DNA from: Gigaspora rosea
Taxonomy: Eukaryota > Glomeromycota > Glomeromycetes > Diversisporales > Gigasporaceae
Assembly: GCA_003550325.1 (NCBI GenBank)
Contig: QKWP01000139.1
Span: 339,981 to 403,980 of the forward strand
Reading direction: 5' to 3'
DNA: 64,000 nt
Shown here: positions 33,954-44,559 of the stretch, one piece after another
How positions within the stretch are numbered: position 1 is the first letter of the stretch
Layout: each line of letters opens with the position of its first letter
Translations under genes and position numbers: made by a program
The notes under the pieces: generated by a model
Seen by the model: the letters and a program-made list of their open reading frames with translations, nothing else
Database searches by the model: none
What the model was told of the DNA's origin: nothing

Positions 33954-34992
33954 GGGGCATGCTATTTATCACGTAATATTTTTTACTTAATAGCCGCCCC
34001 CATCTATGTATAGTGTAATCACTCTAATCTCAATTCTGATTGGTTAATATAATGACTAATATTTATAATATAGTATATAAATATATATAATATTAAATAA
34101 CTTTTGATCTACTGATCCATTTTGGATGATTTTACTGCCAAAATGTTCGTCTTAATGAGATAATTCCAACAAGCCCAAAATCATTAAAATCCAATCACAG
34201 GGTCATAAGATCGCCAAGGTTTTGCATTATTATTTATATATATATTAAAATTTATATAACTAATAATACAAAACAAGTAAATTAGTAGGAGAAAGTTAAC
34301 AGAATTTCAAGAAATGACAAGCGCAAGAAGTGTGACAAAAGGTTTTCTTTGAGGAAAGTTACGCTTTCTAATAGAATTCTAGGTGAAAGAACTTTGTTAA
34401 ATAATAGAGTTAAAGATGATTACCGTCAGAGAATGAAAGATTTAGTTGAAAGTTTGTTTTCTCAAGGGGTAGAAGATAGAATTATAAATGGTGTTGTACC
34501 ATTTTGGTTTGGTTTGTAAGATAGCCAAGTAGCCAAGATAAAATTTCTGGGTCATACGTGATTTAGTGCGACAGGTCGCATCTGAGTACAGATTAAGATA
34601 GCCGGATGATGCCGGGCATGCAATTGCAAAGTAGTAATTACTAGAATTAGCTTAATTAGTTGATTCAATTTGTATTTAAGCACCAACAAGACTGTCAAAG
34701 AAATAAAAAAAATAATAATACAAAACCTTAACGATCTTGTGATCCTGTAATTGGATTTTAATAATTTTGGGCTTGTTAGAATCGTCTCATTAAGAAGAAC
34801 ATTTTGGTAGTAAAATCATCAAAAACGGACTAGTAGAAAAAAAGTTACTTAATATTAAATAGTACATATATATTATATATATATTATATACCGTATATAA
34901 TTTAATATATATTATATATATTATATATAGACATAATCACCACCCTGACCCATGTATCCATAGTATAAATCACATGATAAATGGCATGCCCC
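33954..34992. mobile_element. TIR element with TTA duplication, carrying a nested element
   Basis: Inverted termini GGGGCATGCTATTTATCACG and GGGGCATGCCATTTATCATG, flanked by TTA on both sides (33951-33953, 34993-34995). The TTA duplication and G-rich TIR suggest PIF/Harbinger. Inside, 34096-34858 has its own about 130-bp inverted arms (from TAACTTTTGATCTACTG...; GTAGTAAAATCATC inverse), which are the same arm module as in family C (2688-3784, 52389-56877). Confidence 0.75.
34289..34519 (+). pseudogene. Coding-like fragment inside a TIR element
   Basis: An open stretch of 76 codons ending TAA, without a start codon in frame (preceded by a stop at 34286). Its composition differs from the surrounding DNA: charged and soluble, e.g. 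RKKCDKRFSLRKVTLSNRIL and DDYRQRMKDLVESLF near the middle, VPFWFGL at the end. I recognise no family. It lies between the 130-bp inverted arms of the nested element 34096-34858, so it may be a captured host exon or the remnant of a larger transposon gene. Confidence 0.4.
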
Positions 34993-34995
34993 TTA

Positions 34996-35740
34996 CTGTT
35001 AATTATTAAATATAAAAGTAATATATATTATTATTAAAAAGACTACTATTTTTGTTAAAACACATAAGCTATTTAGTATCATTGTACTCAAGACATTGTC
35101 CAGTATAATTTTTTAAAAAAGTACAATTTACTAAGCATTAACCAATTTATTTATATATAAATTTATAATGATTTCCAATATGTGTACTAATAATAAAAAT
35201 TTTATAATTTTAAAGAAGAATTTTAAGACTTATTTGGTAGACTAAATTGAAATTTCAAAGATATTTATAAGATTTATATTTAATTCATAGTGTAGAATAT
35301 ATTTATACAAATAATTACTACAGAAATATAGTAAAAGTTTGCAATCTTATATCTTAGAATTTAATATGAAATAACTTAGAAGACTGTATTTATAGAATCA
35401 TATTTTATATTATTTTTGTAGTGTTATTAGACCCAAGCCAGCATAGTAGATATTTGATTTGATTGGCTTGAAGATTACTGGGTTACACAATATAAAAAAG
35501 TTTTTTAAAGTAACTCTTACTATGAAAAATCATATTGTCAATTGGCAACTTATAATTTCACATTATAAAATTTTTTTAAAACATACTATAATTTTCTTTA
35601 GCTTTTTGCATATCTTCTATAAAAAAAGATTAGTATAAATCAAATATTTCAAAAACCTTTATTTAGAGAGCAAATTCAGCAAGTAATATAGTAATATAGT
35701 ATGTAATAAATAAGTTAATTAGGTATTAATCATTATACTG
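34996..35740. other. A/T-rich sequence, nothing recognised
   Basis: No supported gene. Confidence 0.5.
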
Positions 35741-35859
35741 TACCATATTTACCTGTAATAACGCACAGGGCATTATTTTGAGGTTCAGCCCGAATTAAGT
35801 TTAATTTAGGCCAAAATTCGTAATTTCACACCTGTGCGTTATTACAGATAAATACGGTA
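35741..35859. mobile_element. 119-bp palindromic MITE, family P
   Basis: Inverted termini TACCATATTTACCTGTAATA and TACCGTATTTATCTGTAATA, each followed by ACGCACA. The core reads AGCCCGAATTAAGTTTAATT, then AGGCC. The same core is found at 42351-42459 and 52157-52243. TA at both tips fits a TA target. Confidence 0.8.
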
Positions 35860-36012
35860 TAAACTTTTTTTTTGCTTTCAAACTGCAACTGGTATATGGT
35901 AGTACCTTATCAACCAATAGCATTTGGATCCAAATACTTTTGGGAGTTATGATATAGACTGATCAATAATCTTTAAATGAATTTTCCTTGAGTAAAAAAA
36001 AAAAATTATGAT

Positions 36013-36408
36013 AGTGCAAGAAGCCTATACTCAACATGTTTCAATTTTTAAATTACTATAATTTTTTGTACAAGAGGTTTTTTTAAAAACTGACTAGTAA
36101 CTTTGTAGAGCAATATTAGTTCTATAAATTTGCAAATATTTTTTTGAAAAACCTTCTCTATAAAAAGTTGATGTGTTTTAAAGATTACTATTGTTTTATA
36201 TATAATTACTATATAATTCAATTTTAACTAACTTTAAAGTGCTATAACTTTTTATAAAGACAACAATTTAAAAATCTGACTGGTAACTTTGTTCATTATA
36301 ATAAGCTTTACAAATTTTCCAAATATCTTTTAAAAATAATGCCTCTACAAAAAGTTGATGCTTTTTAAAGATATACTATTTTATTGTCTAGTATAGGCTT
36401 CTTGCACC
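36013..36408. mobile_element. TIR element with two internal direct repeats
   Basis: Inverted termini GTGCAAGAAGCCTATACT. The interior holds two diverged direct copies of about 180 bp (ACTGACTAGTAACTTTGTAG... and TCTGACTGGTAACTTTGTTC..., each ending AAAAAGTTGATG). Non-coding. Confidence 0.65.
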
Positions 36409-36469
36409 ATATTTATCAAGCCGATTATCCAATAGATTAAAGAAAGTTGATTTCACAAACCTTTTAATA

Positions 36470-37107
36470 GGGAATAGAAATTTGTCGCACCCGCAACATG
36501 TCGCACCCCCCGATTCGGCCAATCAAATCGCACGATTTTGTAGGCAAAAAATTTTATTTTTTTAAAAATTCAAAATTTTACTAGTAAAATGTAAAAATAA
36601 ATAAGCGATATCAAAGCTTATAATGTAAAATTTTATTCCGAACAACTTTTTCTAAGTCATAAAGATAGATTATCTTAGTAAAAAAAATGGTTTATAAGAA
36701 AAATCAAAAATTTCGAACATTAGCATATATAAAAATTTTTTTTACTAATATAAATCTATCTTTACGTTTAAGAATTATATGTAAAATTTTATGCTAAACA
36801 ACTTTTTCTAAGTTAAAAAGGTAGATTGTTTTAGTAAAAAAAAAAAGTTTTATATGTGCTAACTTTGGAAATTATTGATTTTTCTTATAAAATGTTTTTT
36901 TACTAAGACAATCTATCTTTATGACTTAGAAAAAGTTGTTCAGAATAAAATTTTATGTTATATGTTATGCTATTTTATATATATTTTACACTTTATTATG
37001 TAAAATTTTTAATTTTTAAAAAAATTTTTTTTTGTTTTAAAACCGTGCGATTTGATTGGCCGAACCAGGGGTGCAACATGTCGCGGGTGCAACAAATTTA
37101 TTTTCTC
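36470..37107. mobile_element. Long-palindrome TIR element, copy 2
   Basis: The same element as 2044-2674 but inserted in reverse orientation: its left arm matches the inverse of copy 1's right arm, including the CTAGTAAAATGTAAAAATAA segment. Ends GGGAATAGAAATTTGTCGCA and (inverse) GAGAAAATAAATTTGTTGCA. Flanks CTTTTAATA and TATTTAATA could be a decayed 9-bp duplication (7 of 9). An open frame at its right end is not a gene. Confidence 0.85.
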
Positions 37108-37277
37108 TATTTAATATATTTTAATCACGAGTTAAATAACTCTAATGGAAAAGGAACTGTTAAATTGCACAAGAGATACAGTTTTTTTTGGAAGGATTAC
37201 ACAGGACTAGTTCAGTTTGTTGCTTTTCACTTAAGGTATTATTGTAATCCACCGGTCAAAAAATGTCTAGTCACAAA

Positions 37278-37460
37278 AGAACTCTGAAATATATATAGAT
37301 AGATTACATTATGTTTTAGTTTGCTTATTTTTAGTGTTTTTATGCAATTCCTTTCTATTTATAATAATATTTTTGCTTATTTTTAAGATTTTTTTGTAGA
37401 TTTTTCTATTTTTAGTAATTTTATAATCAACCTAATCTATCTATATATATTTTGGGTTCT
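37278..37460. mobile_element. MITE, family M, copy 2
   Basis: Ends AGAACTCTGAAATATATATA and (inverse) AGAACCCAAAATATATATAG, flanked by GTCACAAA / GTAACAAA (7 of 8). The interior words are those of 33521-33690. Confidence 0.82.
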
Positions 37461-38278
37461 GTAACAAAGAAGACTATTAATTCCTTAGTGATAGAGGCTT
37501 TTTCAGAAGAGCAAGTAATTTTGGTAAAACGTTGGTGCTAGAATAGCTAAAAAATTTTTTTGTTTTTTTTTTTTAAAACTACACTTGTTCGATTTCTGTT
37601 ATATTAACCAAACTTTATTTTTTGTTTTTTTTTATAAATTATTTGCTGAATATAGAATGAATCATGAGGATTCAAACTTTATGTACTAATAAAAAAAGGT
37701 AAATTTGTAAAATTTATTTAAAATTATTATTATTATTATTAATCAAATTTTGTCAACAAATTTTGAATAAAAATAGTGTTAATGACCTCAAATAAGAATC
37801 AATAATCATAAAATGCATGAACTTGAATATGTATGTTTGGTTTATTTTTACTTGAAATTATTATTTGGCTGTAAGACAATTTTTGTAAGATATTAGCGTT
37901 AATTGTATTGATCTAGATTTTTTATTTAACCTTTTTTTTTTATAAACATGTATATAATATTTGACCATCATATTATATAGAATTGCTATCATGTCTAATT
38001 GAAGGTAAAATTTACTTTATCCAATTTTGATACTCAAAGGTATAAAGAAAAATTAGGTTATAAATTTAAGAGATTTATATATATGGAGAACCTTTGCTGT
38101 GCTACTTGTTAAATCAATTTGCCAAAGTATTAATGAAGACATTCAAATTTGAGAATATAAATGTTTGAAATATATTAAAAATCTCTTAATAGTGATCTTA
38201 AAAAAAATAAATAAAAGCAATTGTATAGTAACTTTTTTTAAAAAATCAATATTCAACCTAAAGTATGAGGCTAAAGCC
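37461..38278. other. A/T-rich sequence, nothing recognised
   Basis: No supported gene. Confidence 0.5.
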
Positions 38279-38296
38279 AGGACCCCAAAATATATA

Positions 38297-39088
38297 GACC
38301 AGTGCAAAAACATAGATACACAACTACTAAAAATTTTTATTGTTTATATATAAAAGTTTTATATATAAGCTATTTATTTACAATTTTTTTATACCAAATA
38401 AAGTAGATTTTGAGCTATCTTTTAATATATTTTTTATTATTATTTAATAAAAATTTTATTGAGTAATAATTTTTTAAAAAAAATTCAATTTTTTCTTAAA
38501 AAAAAAGCATTCTTCTCTGAAAAAAATTATTTTTGCCACCAATATGCAACATTATAAGTTTAAATTAATTAAATAGTTTGCTATATATATGCTAAATATA
38601 TAGTTAAAATTTTAGCTTTATTAAATTAGTAGTTATTAAAATATAAATTTTTAAAGTTTATTATTAATTTACTATGTAATACAAAAATTGTGTGAAATTT
38701 ACTATAGTAATTTTGTAAAGTATAGTAAATTAATCATAAATTTTAAAAATCCATATTTTAACAATTAATAATTCAGTTGAGCTAAAATTTTAACTGTATA
38801 TTCAGCATATCTATGGCAATGTACTTGCTTAGTACAAACCTTTAAAGTTGCATATTGGTGGTGAAACCAATTTTTTAATAAAAAGAATGCTTTTTTTCAA
38901 AAAAAAATTGAATTTTTTGTAAAAATTATTACTCAATAAAATCTCTATATTAAAAGATAGCTCAAAACCTACTTTATTTGATATAAAAAAAATTGTAAAT
39001 AAATAGCTTATATATAAAAACTATTATATATAAATAATGTAAATTTTTAGTAGTCGTGTATTCATGTTTTTGTACCAGCCCATACATA
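38297..39088. mobile_element. 790-bp near-perfect palindrome element
   Basis: Arms of about 390 bp: the left arm begins GACCAGTGCAAAAACATAGA, and the right arm ends in the inverse of GGGCTGGTACAAAAACATGA. Matching arm words include TACTAAAAATTT, AAATAGCTTATATATAAA, AGCTATCTTTTAATAT, TTGCCACCAATATGCAAC, and AGCTAAAATTTTAACT. Inserted in family M copy 3. No coding capacity. Confidence 0.8.
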
Positions 39089-39200
39089 GGTATGAGTTTG
39101 CTTATTTTTGAGGTTTTTTATGCAGATCTTTTCTATTTATAGTAATTTTTTTGCTTATTTTTAAAGTTTTTTATACAGATCTTTTCTTTTTTAAAGATCC

Positions 39201-39470
39201 ATTAAAGCCAGGTACATCATGTGACTAGTAGCCAATCGAATTGTAAAAAATTTTAATCGCCACGGATTAGCCTGACGAGACAAAAACAAAGAAAAAAAGT
39301 GAAAGGCACCAAAAATACAAGAAACGGGTGTCTAAACCTGTCCCAAAGCATTAATAAAAAATGTCGGGAAGGCAATTTTACCTATAAGAAATCTCTAACC
39401 TAACTTCTAACTAACCCTTACTCTAATTTTAATTAAATAGTAAAGAACATATAAAGGTACCTGGCTTTAA
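39201..39470. mobile_element. 270-bp TIR element nested in family M copy 3
   Basis: Perfect 15-bp inverted termini ATTAAAGCCAGGTAC / GTACCTGGCTTTAAT (right end TTTAA then TAG). The sequence continues GGTACATCATGTGACTAG on the left. A CTAACCCTTACTC stretch occurs near the right end. Non-coding. Confidence 0.75.
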
Positions 39471-39545
39471 TAGTCCCCCTTTTTAGTAACTCTATAATTA
39501 ACCTGACCTATCTATGTATATTTTAGGTTCTCTAAAGCCTTTGCT

Positions 39546-39794
39546 GTGCAGTTGTATATGGCAGTTTACCACCTGGTATATGTTAATACAATGTTTACAA
39601 TATTATTATTTTTACTTATCATTGGTGGCATGCTTATCAATGTCAAAAATCTTTATCTAGAATTTTGGTTGCAACAAGCCAAGTTATTCAATGACCCAAA
39701 TAGTTGGTTTGATGTTCTGGTTGCAAGTGGTTATTTGAAAAGAGTTGAATATATAAGTAAACCTTTTTTTTTATTTCATTTCAAATTCTTATAA
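39546..39794 (+). CDS. Unassigned small ORF with a membrane-like segment
   Basis: An 82-codon frame directly after family M copy 3. Residues about 15-33 (MFTILLFLLIIGGMLINV) could span a membrane; residues about 42-67 (WLQQAKLFNDPNSWFDVLVA then SGYLKRV) look like real protein with D, N, W and K rather than low complexity. No start or partner exon is evident, and I recognise no family. It may be an exon of a decayed gene or an internal piece of a transposon. Confidence 0.25.
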   Translation: MQLYMAVYHLVYVNTMFTILLFLLIIGGMLINVKNLYLEFWLQQAKLFNDPNSWFDVLVASGYLKRVEYISKPFFLFHFKFL

Positions 39795-39910
39795 TATATG
39801 ATATAATTGTATATTAATTCCATTGATATACATATACATTTAGGTCTATTAGAATAATAATGAACGCTGATTGGCCGGGTTCTATGTTTTTTTTTTTATT
39901 GAGACAAACT

Positions 39911-40059
39911 AAGAATGTCGTTTTCATTTTGTCTTAAATAACAATATAGACATCTATAAATGTAATTCAATAATAACGAAAAAAAAAGAATGTCGTTTTC
40001 ATTTTGGTCTTAAATAACAATATAGACTTCTATAAATGTAATTCAATAATAACGAAAAT
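39911..40059. repeat. Tandem duplication, 76-bp unit
   Basis: Two almost identical copies begin AAGAATGTCGTTTTCATTTT at 39911 and 39987 and run through TATAAATGTAATTCAATAAT. Differences are few, so the duplication is recent. Confidence 0.85.
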
Positions 40060-40092
40060 AACTAAAATAAAAAACGCATTTAGATTTAGTAT

Positions 40093-40474
40093 AAGGCCAC
40101 GCAAAGTCAATTTTTCGTTTTGCATAATCTAGTGTTTCAAAATTCCGTCGGCGTGTCAGATTTTTTTTTCTTTTTATTTTTTTTAAAAAAAAAATTAACT
40201 TTGCATGGCATAAATTAATTCATGTTCACATCCAAGGTCACGCAAAGTTAATTCTTCGGTTTGCATAACATGGAATCAGAAACTTTTGTATTCTTTTTAT
40301 CGGACCTATCGGGTAATTCCGGAAGATCAAGTCGTCATCGGGTGGCACCGGATAAAAATTAAATGGCAAAAATGGAATAATTGGAACAATAGGAATTTTT
40401 TTTAAAAAAAAATTTTTTTGGAAAAATCGGGTCGGCGGGTTATGTAAAACGAAAAATTAACTTTGCGTGGCCTA
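40093..40474. mobile_element. Two adjacent MITEs with CCACGCAAAGT termini
   Basis: Copy 1, 40093-40212: AAGGCCACGCAAAGTCAATT ... AACTTTGCATGGCAT. Copy 2, 40235-40474: AGGTCACGCAAAGTTAATTC ... AACTTTGCGTGGCCT. All four ends share CACGCAAAGTTAATTTTTCG / TTTGCATAA words. The two lie head to tail 22 bp apart. Alternatively it is one element with internal copies of its own ends. Confidence 0.7.
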
Positions 40475-40519
40475 ACAGCGCATATACTAACACCCTACCA
40501 ATCAATTGCCGGATAACAC

Positions 40520-40635
40520 CATTATTGGGCAAATTGTCGAATACGGTATTTTGACAAATGATTGGCTACAGGTGCCGCTTTGCGGCACGTGTTCATTTCA
40601 AATTACCGTTATTCAACAATTTTTGCCCAATAATG
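40520..40635. mobile_element. 116-bp palindromic MITE
   Basis: CATTATTGGGCAAA ... TTTGCCCAATAATG arms, continuing AATACGGTATTTTGA / TCAAATTACCG, with the palindromic centre TGCCGCTTTGCGGCA. Non-coding. Confidence 0.7.
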
Positions 40636-41674
40636 TATACTTTCATCATTCATACTTTGAGTAAATTAAAAAGCAACAGAAAACTAGTGCACTAATTTTG
40701 TCACTATAAAACGTAATCATTAAAATTAATTGTGTCGTTATCCTTTATTTAAGAAGTGTTCTTTTTTTTGGTCAATGTTAGAGAATATTTTATATGCAGC
40801 AGCGATCCAAATATATTTCCATTAAAAAATCCATATTTAACTTTTTATTCTCTGTTCTTTCTAAGTTGATCATATCTTTTTAGCAATGAGCGTAAACTGC
40901 TTATGATCCAATCGTCTTATTGGGCTTTCTCCACACTTTAGAAACCTTTTATATTTCAAAACACATCCAAATTTCAATATCGATCTCAAGATTTGTATTT
41001 GCACTAATAAAATTTAACAATAAAAATTATTCTAATTTTTCGTGAATTATTATACAATAAAGTCGGTTTAAATTCTTTTGATGTTTAACCGAATCAAATG
41101 AAGCTTTGATAGTGCTTTCTCATTAATTTTTTCCATCAATATTCTGTTCCGGATCGACCGACCGACTGGTTATCATCGAAAAAAGTCATCACGTTCTATT
41201 AACATCGATCAAGATTACTTTTTTAAATCAAACAATTAATGAACCACTACCAGTATAGTTCAAATTATAATTTTTTTTCTTACGTACAATAGTTGTGCAA
41301 TGTTTTTTATCATTAAAATCAGTTAGCAAAACAAAGAAAAATTGCGAATGAAAATACGAAAAATAAAAAAATTTAATTCATAAAAATTTATAGAAAGCGT
41401 TTAATAAATTAAATATTTTTACCAAATATTTTTTTTTTTTTGGAATTTGTTTGTTATTTTTACTTTATTGGTTTCGTTATATTCAGCTACATTTTCCAGA
41501 TGCCAAAATTTTGATTAGTTAAAAATAGGGAAACCAATTTTTAGGATGCTCTCCTAAAATTACGTATAAATTTATACGTACATGCGTTTAAAAACAACAC
41601 CTTAATCGCTTTTCTTTATCCAACGCAACGAACTTAATCCTTTCATTCTAATGCAACACAGAAGTAATTAATTC
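40636..41674. other. A/T-rich sequence, nothing recognised
   Basis: No supported gene; leads into the F-box pseudogene. Confidence 0.5.
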
Positions 41675-43085
41675 ATGCCTTCAAAAATATATGTGCGATA
41701 TGCCTGATTAATGAATAATGTCCTTATTAATTTAGATAATGAATTTTTTTCCTTATACTCGTGCGTACTTTTGAGCCGACATTGGTGTAAAATGTCAATT
41801 CATATTTTTAGCAGAATCCATTTTCAATCGACCAAAACTTATTATTTATTACTAGGTCCATTTTTTTTCTTTACGAGAACGAAAAATTCGGTTTGGATAA
41901 AGAAGGAGATATAGAATTTCAAAATACACTATTTAATTATCAAGATTTCTGAAAGTTCTCGATCTATCTCTTTTAGAAAGCAGGTTCAATAATAGATCAA
42001 ACTCGAGTCTATTATCCAATATCACATTATTATTACCACCGACTATTCGCATAATTAATCTATTATTAAAAATAGTTATTAAAAATGGCGCAACTTTTGC
42101 ATAACTTAGATTGATTTTCTTGAAATAAAGTCAACGATCTTTTACTCATTAGAACAAAATAGGTAATTTTTTTTCTCACGGCTCCAGGATTTATATTTGA
42201 GTCCAACGTCAAACCTCAATATTGCTACATTACATCATTAAGAATCTTGGCAAAAAGTAGGTACTACAAACATCAATGCCTTAAGATTGGAAGTACTTTG
42301 TTCTGATTATAAGCCACAATTATTACATGTTATATTTCGTACTATTACCATATAGTCGCAAAATAACGCGCAAGGGTGTGGCTTCGATTTTCGGCTTAAA
42401 TTAAGCTTAATTCGGGCTGAAATTCGAAATAACGCTCTGCGCGTTATTTCGCGGCTATACTGTGTATGTTTTATTAGATCACAAGAGCAATTTAGCAATT
42501 TAGCTTAAAATGGTAAATATTCTCTAAAGAATTCTATGGCACCATTTCAATTTTAGAGAATCCAAAGAATTTATTGCAGCTACAAAATTATTACTACAAC
42601 TGATTTAAATAAAAACTTATTATGAAGGGTAGAAAAGTTGGGTGAACTTACATTTGATATGCCAAATAAACATTTAAAAAAAGAAAGACCAGTTTAAAAG
42701 AAGCTATAATAGAAAATTGTGCTTTTAGCGCAGAGTTTGAAGTACTAAAAGTTGGAAAAGTTTAGACATTCTTCGTATCATGAAAGCAACGATACGAAAT
42801 TGTTGAAAATATTAAAGCTCAATTGATGGAAACATCGACTATTGTACAAATTTTAGAAGAGTCTGATATTACTACAAAGATTAAAATGGAAGAATTTTAC
42901 TAGAAGCACTTAAATCTTCTGCCCAACATTACATATCTCATCATTTCGTGTATTGAGTTTCTAGATCTTATTGGTAATTTGCTAAACTTCAATTTTCACG
43001 ATGATCGATCTACTAATGGCGTTCTAAAACGACTTGGTCAATGGATCGGATTGTGCTTAATCTAAACTTTGATTATTGGTCAATA
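41675..43085 (+). pseudogene. Decayed F-box/LRR gene (third paralogue)
   Basis: Starting at ATG 41675, pieces in several frames match the intact F-box genes at 6278 and 10165. MNNVLINLDNEFFSLYSCVL followed by LSRHWCKMSI near 41711-41800 corresponds to the F-box. Further fragments include sequences equivalent to the CDYSAEFDVLK region near 42720-42760, SFCPNITYL near 42910-42940, and the LIGNL segment near 42970. Frameshifts and stops occur throughout, and a 109-bp MITE (42351-42459) interrupts it. Same general order as the intact genes. Non-functional as a protein. Confidence 0.82.
42351..42459. mobile_element. 109-bp palindromic MITE, family P, inside the F-box pseudogene
   Basis: Inverted termini TATAGTCGCAAAATAACGCG and TATAGCCGCGAAATAACGCG. 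The core AAATTAAGCTTAATTCGGGC is the family P core (compare 35741-35859). Its absence from the intact paralogues shows that it inserted here. Confidence 0.85.
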
Positions 43086-43317
43086 TTTAACCAATAAAGT
43101 GTACTTATCATTATGATAAATAAGGTACAGGTTACTTAGTTTACTTAGTTTATTATGATAAACAAAAATTAAAATAAGGAAAATAGTGTTGAATTTATTA
43201 TTCAAACAACTTTTACCCCAATACTTTTTTATTGCCTTATCAAATTTTATAACTATTAAAAAATTAGAGCTTTGTTCAAGCATTTCAAACTTTTTTTATT
43301 ATAATGTTACTTTAATG

Positions 43318-43800
43318 ATGCTTGACGAAACTATTTTCACACAGCGAAACAGTTTCGTCTCTGGTTCGTCTGATGAAGCCCAGACGAATGATGAAACTAT
43401 AGACGAATGACGAAACTATAGACGAATGACGAAACTATAGACGAGTGACGAAACTATAGACGAATGACGAAACTATAGACTATTGATGAAACCATTGACG
43501 AAACTAGTGTTGGGTTTCATACTGCGCACGATTCTTTAATCGTGCGGATTAATACGCATTCATGCTAAAGATGCTTGACGAACTATTTTTATAGACGAAT
43601 GACGAAACTATAGATGAATGACTAAACTATAGACGAGTGACGAAACTATAGACGAATGATGAAACTATAGACTATTGATGAAACCATTGACGAAACTAGA
43701 GTTGGGTTTCATACGCGCACGATTCTTTAATCGTGCGGATTAATACGCATTCATGCTAAAGATGCTTGACGAAACTATTTTTAAATTGACGAAAGGATTC
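43318..43800. repeat. Higher-order satellite with 19-bp subunits
   Basis: The 19-bp unit GACGAATGACGAAACTATA is repeated six times at 43383-43496 and about five times at 43594-43690. Each block ends GACTATTGATGAAACCATT and is followed by a spacer with the hairpin GCACGATTCTTTAATCGTGC and ATGCTAAAGATGCTTGACGA. The larger unit (about 190-250 bp) thus occurs twice and begins a third time at 43761. Not CRISPR: units are contiguous, variable and eukaryotic. Confidence 0.88.
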
Positions 43801-44535
43801 GTCAAATGACGATCCGAACAAAAATGTTGACGATTGACGAAACTACTGATGATTTACAAAACCATTGACAAAAACTATTATTTGTTATAAAAATAAAAAT
43901 TACACAATAAAAGATAATATATAGCCTAATTTATTATCTTTTTAAACTTTTATGGCATGTTTCTTAAGTGCTACCATATAAATGCGAAATAACACGCAGT
44001 AAGACCCTAGTGTACCAACTTAAAAACTTTCGCTAAAATATTTTTACAGTTAAAATTAAATTAGGGTTAGGGTTCTTATTTTTTTTGCTCAAACAAATGA
44101 GAAGTCGGGAGTTCTATTTGTTTGTAGTACAGTTTGAAACTAAAAGTTGGTAGGAGATTAGCTATTAAATTAAGTTAAAAAGAGCTTTTTTAATACTAAA
44201 ATTTCATAAGGAAAACTTTTTATCAATAAGCAGTAAGTAGTTTATAGGTAAAATGATAATATATGTTAGTTTGGTTTGATTTTTTGTGTTTCTTTGCATT
44301 ACACTTGATTTCATATTTGATTGACTAGCGAAATAGTGTCAACATTTTTAGGGTGGTGCAGTGATGTAAATTGGATCGGCACAGTAGGCACAGCACATAT
44401 AGATTTTTTTTTCTTTTTTAAACCCCGAAATAGCGATTATCTGGGGACATCAAATGACGCTCTTTATTATACTAAATTATATGTACAAAATATTATATAC
44501 AATTATTTTCTAACTTATTTGCACTATATACATAT
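43801..44535. other. A/T-rich sequence, nothing recognised
   Basis: A 77-codon plus-strand frame at 44321-44554 has no recognisable domain and overlaps the LINE 3' end. A TTAGGGTTAGGGTT motif is near 44065. A GCGAAATAACACGCAGTAAG word near 43983 resembles family P termini. Confidence 0.45.
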
Positions 44536-44559
44536 CTCTTTCCTTTTTCTTTAGTAGTC

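Larger units (their letters stand above)
38279..39532. mobile_element. MITE, family M, copy 3, split by two nested elements
   Basis: The outer ends AGGACCCCAAAATATATA (38279) and TATATTTTAGGTTCT (39532) are flanked by an exact 8-bp duplication CTAAAGCC (38271-38278, 39533-39540), proving that they belong to one element. Its own sequence is 38279-38296, 39089-39200 and 39471-39532. The gaps are filled by the palindrome 38297-39088 and the TIR element 39201-39470. Confidence 0.85.

Noticed and set aside
36955-37287. 110-residue ORF
   Set aside because: Starts inside the right arm of the long-palindrome element and runs out through its TIR; the homologous part of copy 1 is not open in the same way.
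43383-43690. Regular short repeats reminiscent of a CRISPR array
   Set aside because: Units of 19 bp are contiguous without spacers, variable, arranged in a higher-order duplication, and the genome is eukaryotic.
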